A stretch of 64,000 nt of DNA from Rhizobium sp. R711 (GTDB taxonomy: Bacteria > Pseudomonadota > Alphaproteobacteria > Rhizobiales > Rhizobiaceae), in NCBI RefSeq assembly GCF_002211365.1, contig NZ_LOKZ01000035.1:124001-188000 (forward strand), read 5' to 3'. Below the pieces are notes generated by a model. It ran no database searches. It saw nothing but the letters and a program-made list of their open reading frames with translations, and was not told where the DNA came from. Of this stretch, positions 61,565 through 64,000 are shown piece after piece. The translations under genes were made by a program, and so were the position numbers. Every line of letters begins with the position of its first letter. Positions within the stretch are counted from its first letter, which is position 1.

Positions 61565-61643
61565 AGGCTCATCAATACGGCATGCCGCCAAGAACAGTTG
61601 CAATTTAACATCGCACCTGCTTCATTCCGCGCCCGACATCTTG

Positions 61644-61680
61644 AACTGGATCGAAGTTCGGATAGCTTCGCTCCAGTTTT
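61644..61680 (+). terminator. Terminator between the two L,D-transpeptidase genes
   Basis: AACTGGATCGAAG pairs with CTTCGCTCCAGTT at all but one position around a nine-base loop and is followed by TT. Its last base lies 18 before the next ATG, so it ends the first gene rather than joining the two. Confidence 0.7.
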
Positions 61681-61698
61681 GCTTTGAGGGAATCAACC

Positions 61699-62379
61699 AT
61701 GCTGAAATTCGCGACGGCCCTTGCGGCCGCCGGCCTTCTGGTCTCTTCCATGTCCGCATCGGTGTCGGCGCAGCCGATTACGCCTGCTCATGATGGCGCG
61801 CCTGTCGTCCGGGTCGCCGTGCCGCCGAAATCGGTCAAGCCACAGTTCAAGCGCCAGCGCGTGCACCTCGTCACCAACGAAGCGCCCGGAACGATCATCA
61901 TCGATACGAACCACAAGTTCCTGTACCTCGTCGAAACGGAGAACCGCGCGACGCGCTATGGCATCGGCGTGGGCCGCGAGGGCTTCGGCTGGTCGGGCGT
62001 CGTCAAGATCGGCCGCAAGGCAGAGTGGCCAGGCTGGACGCCACCGCCTGAAATGCGCGTTCGCGAGGCGGCAAAGGGTCACATCCTCCCGACCTTCCAA
62101 GAAGGCGGCGAAGACAATCCGCTCGGCGCCCGCGCCATGTATCTCTACAAGGGCGGCAACGATACTTCCTTCCGTATCCACGGCACCAATCAGCCGTGGT
62201 CGATCGGCCTCAACATGTCGTCCGGTTGCATCCGGATGATGAACAAGGATGTGATCGATCTTTATGATCGCGCGCCCGTCGGCACAAAGGTCATCGTCGT
62301 TGGTCCCGGCAACAAGCAGGGCGAAGTCAGCTTCGACGATCGCGGCATCGACGTGCTGCGGACGCTGTTCGGCGGCTGA
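61699..62379 (+). CDS. L,D-transpeptidase (YkuD/ErfK), second copy
   Basis: A 226-residue paralogue of the preceding gene. Signal peptide about 1-25 and catalytic Cys177 in SSGCIRM. The tail after the catalytic site (GPGNKQGEV...) is about 25 residues longer than in the first copy, and the middle lacks its Ala/Pro linker. GAGGGA precedes ATG 61699; an in-frame TTG five codons before overlaps that site. Both are likely envelope enzymes with different substrates or conditions. Confidence 0.92.
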   Translation: MLKFATALAAAGLLVSSMSASVSAQPITPAHDGAPVVRVAVPPKSVKPQFKRQRVHLVTNEAPGTIIIDTNHKFLYLVETENRATRYGIGVGREGFGWSGVVKIGRKAEWPGWTPPPEMRVREAAKGHILPTFQEGGEDNPLGARAMYLYKGGNDTSFRIHGTNQPWSIGLNMSSGCIRMMNKDVIDLYDRAPVGTKVIVVGPGNKQGEVSFDDRGIDVLRTLFGG

Positions 62380-62391
62380 GACAAGCAATCA

Positions 62392-62413
62392 GGCGGCCGG
62401 GCAACCGGTCGCC
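62392..62413. terminator. Stem-loop between convergent genes
   Basis: GGCGGCCGG, loop GCAA, CCGGTCGCC: nine pairs with one G-U wobble. It follows the second transpeptidase stop by 12 bases and touches the stop of the convergent secreted-protein gene. Confidence 0.55.
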
Positions 62414-62853
62414 TATTTCGATCCGCAGGTGACCTTGCCGGTGGCGGTGAGCGGTTTTGCGCCACCGTCGAGAGCGAATTCATAGGTCCCTGAGAACGTG
62501 TTCATCGATTTTCCGCGCTGACCAGCCATCACGATCAGGCTGATCCCCTGGCCATTCGCATCGTCACCACCCTCATAGAAGATCTCCAGCCGCAGTTCAC
62601 CGTCATGCGACCAGTGATGCGTCAGGTTTTCTGAACTGACGGCAATCTTCTTGAGTGCCTGCGGAACGTCATCGTTCTTCGCCACCAGAGCGCCGCGAAG
62701 ATGATTGAGCTTGTGGCCGCCGCCAGCCTCGAAGCCGCTTTCGACCGTAAAGCGCACGTCCTTGTCATCCGCCGAGCAGAAATAGCGAGTGTCTGCGTGG
62801 GCGGCAGTTGCCGCGCCGCAGAAAACCGTTAGCGCGACGATAGTGCGATACAT
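62413..62853 (-). CDS. Small secreted protein, unknown function
   Basis: A 146-residue exported protein. Signal peptide about 1-19, cleavage near AHA-DT. The mature part is polar, has Cys at YFCSADD and another near the C terminus (VTCGSK) that may pair, and repeats of Gly/Asp. A longer upstream reading overlaps the glcF end and has no signal. No family recognised. Confidence 0.75.
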   Translation of the reverse strand: MYRTIVALTVFCGAATAAHADTRYFCSADDKDVRFTVESGFEAGGGHKLNHLRGALVAKNDDVPQALKKIAVSSENLTHHWSHDGELRLEIFYEGGDDANGQGISLIVMAGQRGKSMNTFSGTYEFALDGGAKPLTATGKVTCGSK

Positions 62854-62891
62854 GAGCGGCTCCTGAAATCGCCGGATAATCCGACGCGCCG

Positions 62892-64000
62892 CTAAGCTAA
62901 AGGCAAATCCTTTAATTTTTCCGGTACATCCCCGCCATAGGCCCAATCCAGCAATTGCACCGTATGAACGATCGGAAGGGCTGTCCCGGTCGCAATCTGC
63001 ATGATGCAGCCGATATTGCCGGTTGCGATCACCTGCGGCTTCGTCGCTTCGATATTCTTGACCTTGCGGGTCTTGAGTACCTCGGAAATATCCGACTGCA
63101 TGATGTTGTAGGTACCGGCCGAGCCGCAACAGAGGTGGCCTTCTGCGGGATCGCGGACATTGAAGCCGGCCGCCTTCAGCAGTCGCTTGGGCGCTATCGT
63201 GATCTTCTGCCCGTGCTGCATCGAGCAGGCAGAGTGATAGGCGACGATGATGCCCTTCGGCATCTGTGTCGGAAGCTCGAGCGATACGAGATATTCCGTG
63301 ATGTCCTTCGCCAGGCCCGATACGCGCGCCGCCTTTTCGGCATAGGCGGGATCGAGCCGCAACATATGACCATAGTCCTTGATCGTCGTGCCACAGCCGG
63401 AGGCAGTGATGATGATTGCGTCGAGCCCACCCCTCTCGATTTCACGCGTCCACACATCGACATTGGCGCGTGCGCTCGCCAAAGCCTGCTCTTCGCGCCC
63501 CATGTGATGGACGAGTGAGCCACAGCAGCTCTCCCCCTCGGGAACGACGACTTCGACGCCAAGCCGCGTGAGCAGCCTGATGGTTGCCTCGTTGATCCCG
63601 GGGTCGAGGACCGGTTGTGCGCAGCCAGTCAAGATCGCGACGCGACCGCGCTTCTCACCAACAGGAGGGTGGCTTGCCGGCGCGGCATAGCTCGAGGCGG
63701 GAGGAATACGTCGCGGCGCCAGCGCCAGCATCGCGGCAAATGGTTTCAATGCGGGCGAACGCCTGAGAAGGCCTGCGAACGGCCGCCCCGCCGACGACAG
63801 CTTGATCGCGAGGCGAAACCGATCGGGATAGGGCAAAACAGCGGCAAGGATGGCCCGCACGAGCCCGTTCATGAAAGGACGCTTGTAGGTCTTTTCGATA
63901 TGCGCCCGTGCGTGGTCGACCAAGTGCATATAGTCGACGCCGGAGGGGCAGGTCGTCACGCAGGCGAGACACGAGAGACAGCGGTCGATATGGGTAACGA
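62892..64000 (-). CDS. glcF: Glycolate oxidase iron-sulfur subunit GlcF (5' end beyond window)
   Basis: The visible 369 residues hold part of the protein; the first residues are outside. At the window edge DRCLSCLACVTTCPSG is a 4Fe-4S ligand motif (the second of two expected). Two CCG-type domains follow: CCGSLVHHMG and HLCCGSAGTYNI, with the preceding Cys-containing segments. It oxidises glycolate together with GlcD and GlcE. Frame was set from the 4Fe-4S motif; the ATG-like starts inside are not the true start. Confidence 0.92.
   Translation of the reverse strand, partial: VTHIDRCLSCLACVTTCPSGVDYMHLVDHARAHIEKTYKRPFMNGLVRAILAAVLPYPDRFRLAIKLSSAGRPFAGLLRRSPALKPFAAMLALAPRRIPPASSYAAPASHPPVGEKRGRVAILTGCAQPVLDPGINEATIRLLTRLGVEVVVPEGESCCGSLVHHMGREEQALASARANVDVWTREIERGGLDAIIITASGCGTTIKDYGHMLRLDPAYAEKAARVSGLAKDITEYLVSLELPTQMPKGIIVAYHSACSMQHGQKITIAPKRLLKAAGFNVRDPAEGHLCCGSAGTYNIMQSDISEVLKTRKVKNIEATKPQVIATGNIGCIMQIATGTALPIVHTVQLLDWAYGGDVPEKLKDLPLA

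Noticed and set aside
1..64000. tRNA, rRNA, CRISPR, insertion sequences or phage genes
   Set aside because: I looked for tRNA T-arm-like motifs, repeat-spacer periodicity, transposase and integrase motifs and found none that stood up. A tRNA or small RNA search with covariance models could still add one.

Overview
The window looks like core chromosome of an alphaproteobacterium of the order Hyphomicrobiales, most likely Rhizobiaceae (Rhizobium, Agrobacterium or Ensifer type). The grounds are high GC and high third-position GC, an FoF1 operon atpI-atpB-atpE-b'-b with paired b subunits, the small families DUF2093 and DUF4170, an lpxK/waaA/cysQ/pmbA lipopolysaccharide block, a short HisG encoded with HisZ, and CIRCE-controlled groESL. 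Nearly all genes are recognisable by family. I see no insertion sequence, prophage, CRISPR array, tRNA or rRNA gene.

Layout. 1-4.7 kb: isoprenoid (ispE), molybdenum cofactor (moaB), a radical SAM protein, a small glycosyltransferase and rnhB. 4.7-7.6 kb: the membrane sector of ATP synthase on the minus strand, with a promoter upstream and a terminator at its end. 7.7-13.5 kb: a SleB-type wall hydrolase, a corA-kup cation-transport pair and an ApbC/Mrp P-loop protein. 14-19 kb: a LuxR-type regulator, then an IclR regulator divergent from a compact sugar-acid operon (SDR, dgoK, dgoA, SMP-30 lactonase) with a readable promoter and operator. 19-23 kb: a PRC-barrel protein, a GGDEF-EAL protein and a kinase-less PAS-PAS-REC-REC protein. 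23-31 kb: mutL, then the envelope block lpxK, HAD phosphatase, waaA, DUF4170, cysQ-like and pmbA. 31-38 kb: a KefB-type antiporter, a 49-residue lipoprotein, a patatin-rsmD-rluB operon with a remarkable RluB tail, tadA and a lipoprotein. 38-45 kb: ileS, ribF, a HAD protein and chrA. 45-48.7 kb: groESL, a duplicated groEL tail, and a roughly 0.6 kb gene-poor stretch. 48.7-54.4 kb: GST, DoxX, hisS-hisZ-hisG and an unknown Rossmann-like protein. 54.4-64 kb: a YddA/BclA-like ABC transporter, a copper-type secreted pair, an aldo/keto reductase, a HAD protein, tag, two L,D-transpeptidases, and glcF running off the right edge.

Working together: the atp genes form the membrane proton channel; dgoK, dgoA, the SDR and the lactonase form most of a De Ley-Doudoroff-type route; lpxK and waaA act in sequence on lipid A and Kdo; hisS, hisZ and hisG link histidine charging and synthesis. 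No wholly new system is evident. The most unusual items are the kinase-less PAS/REC protein, the roughly 360-residue basic tail of RluB, the LuxR-type regulator lacking the usual signal-binding residues, the duplicated groEL 3' end, and several uncatalogued inverted repeats.
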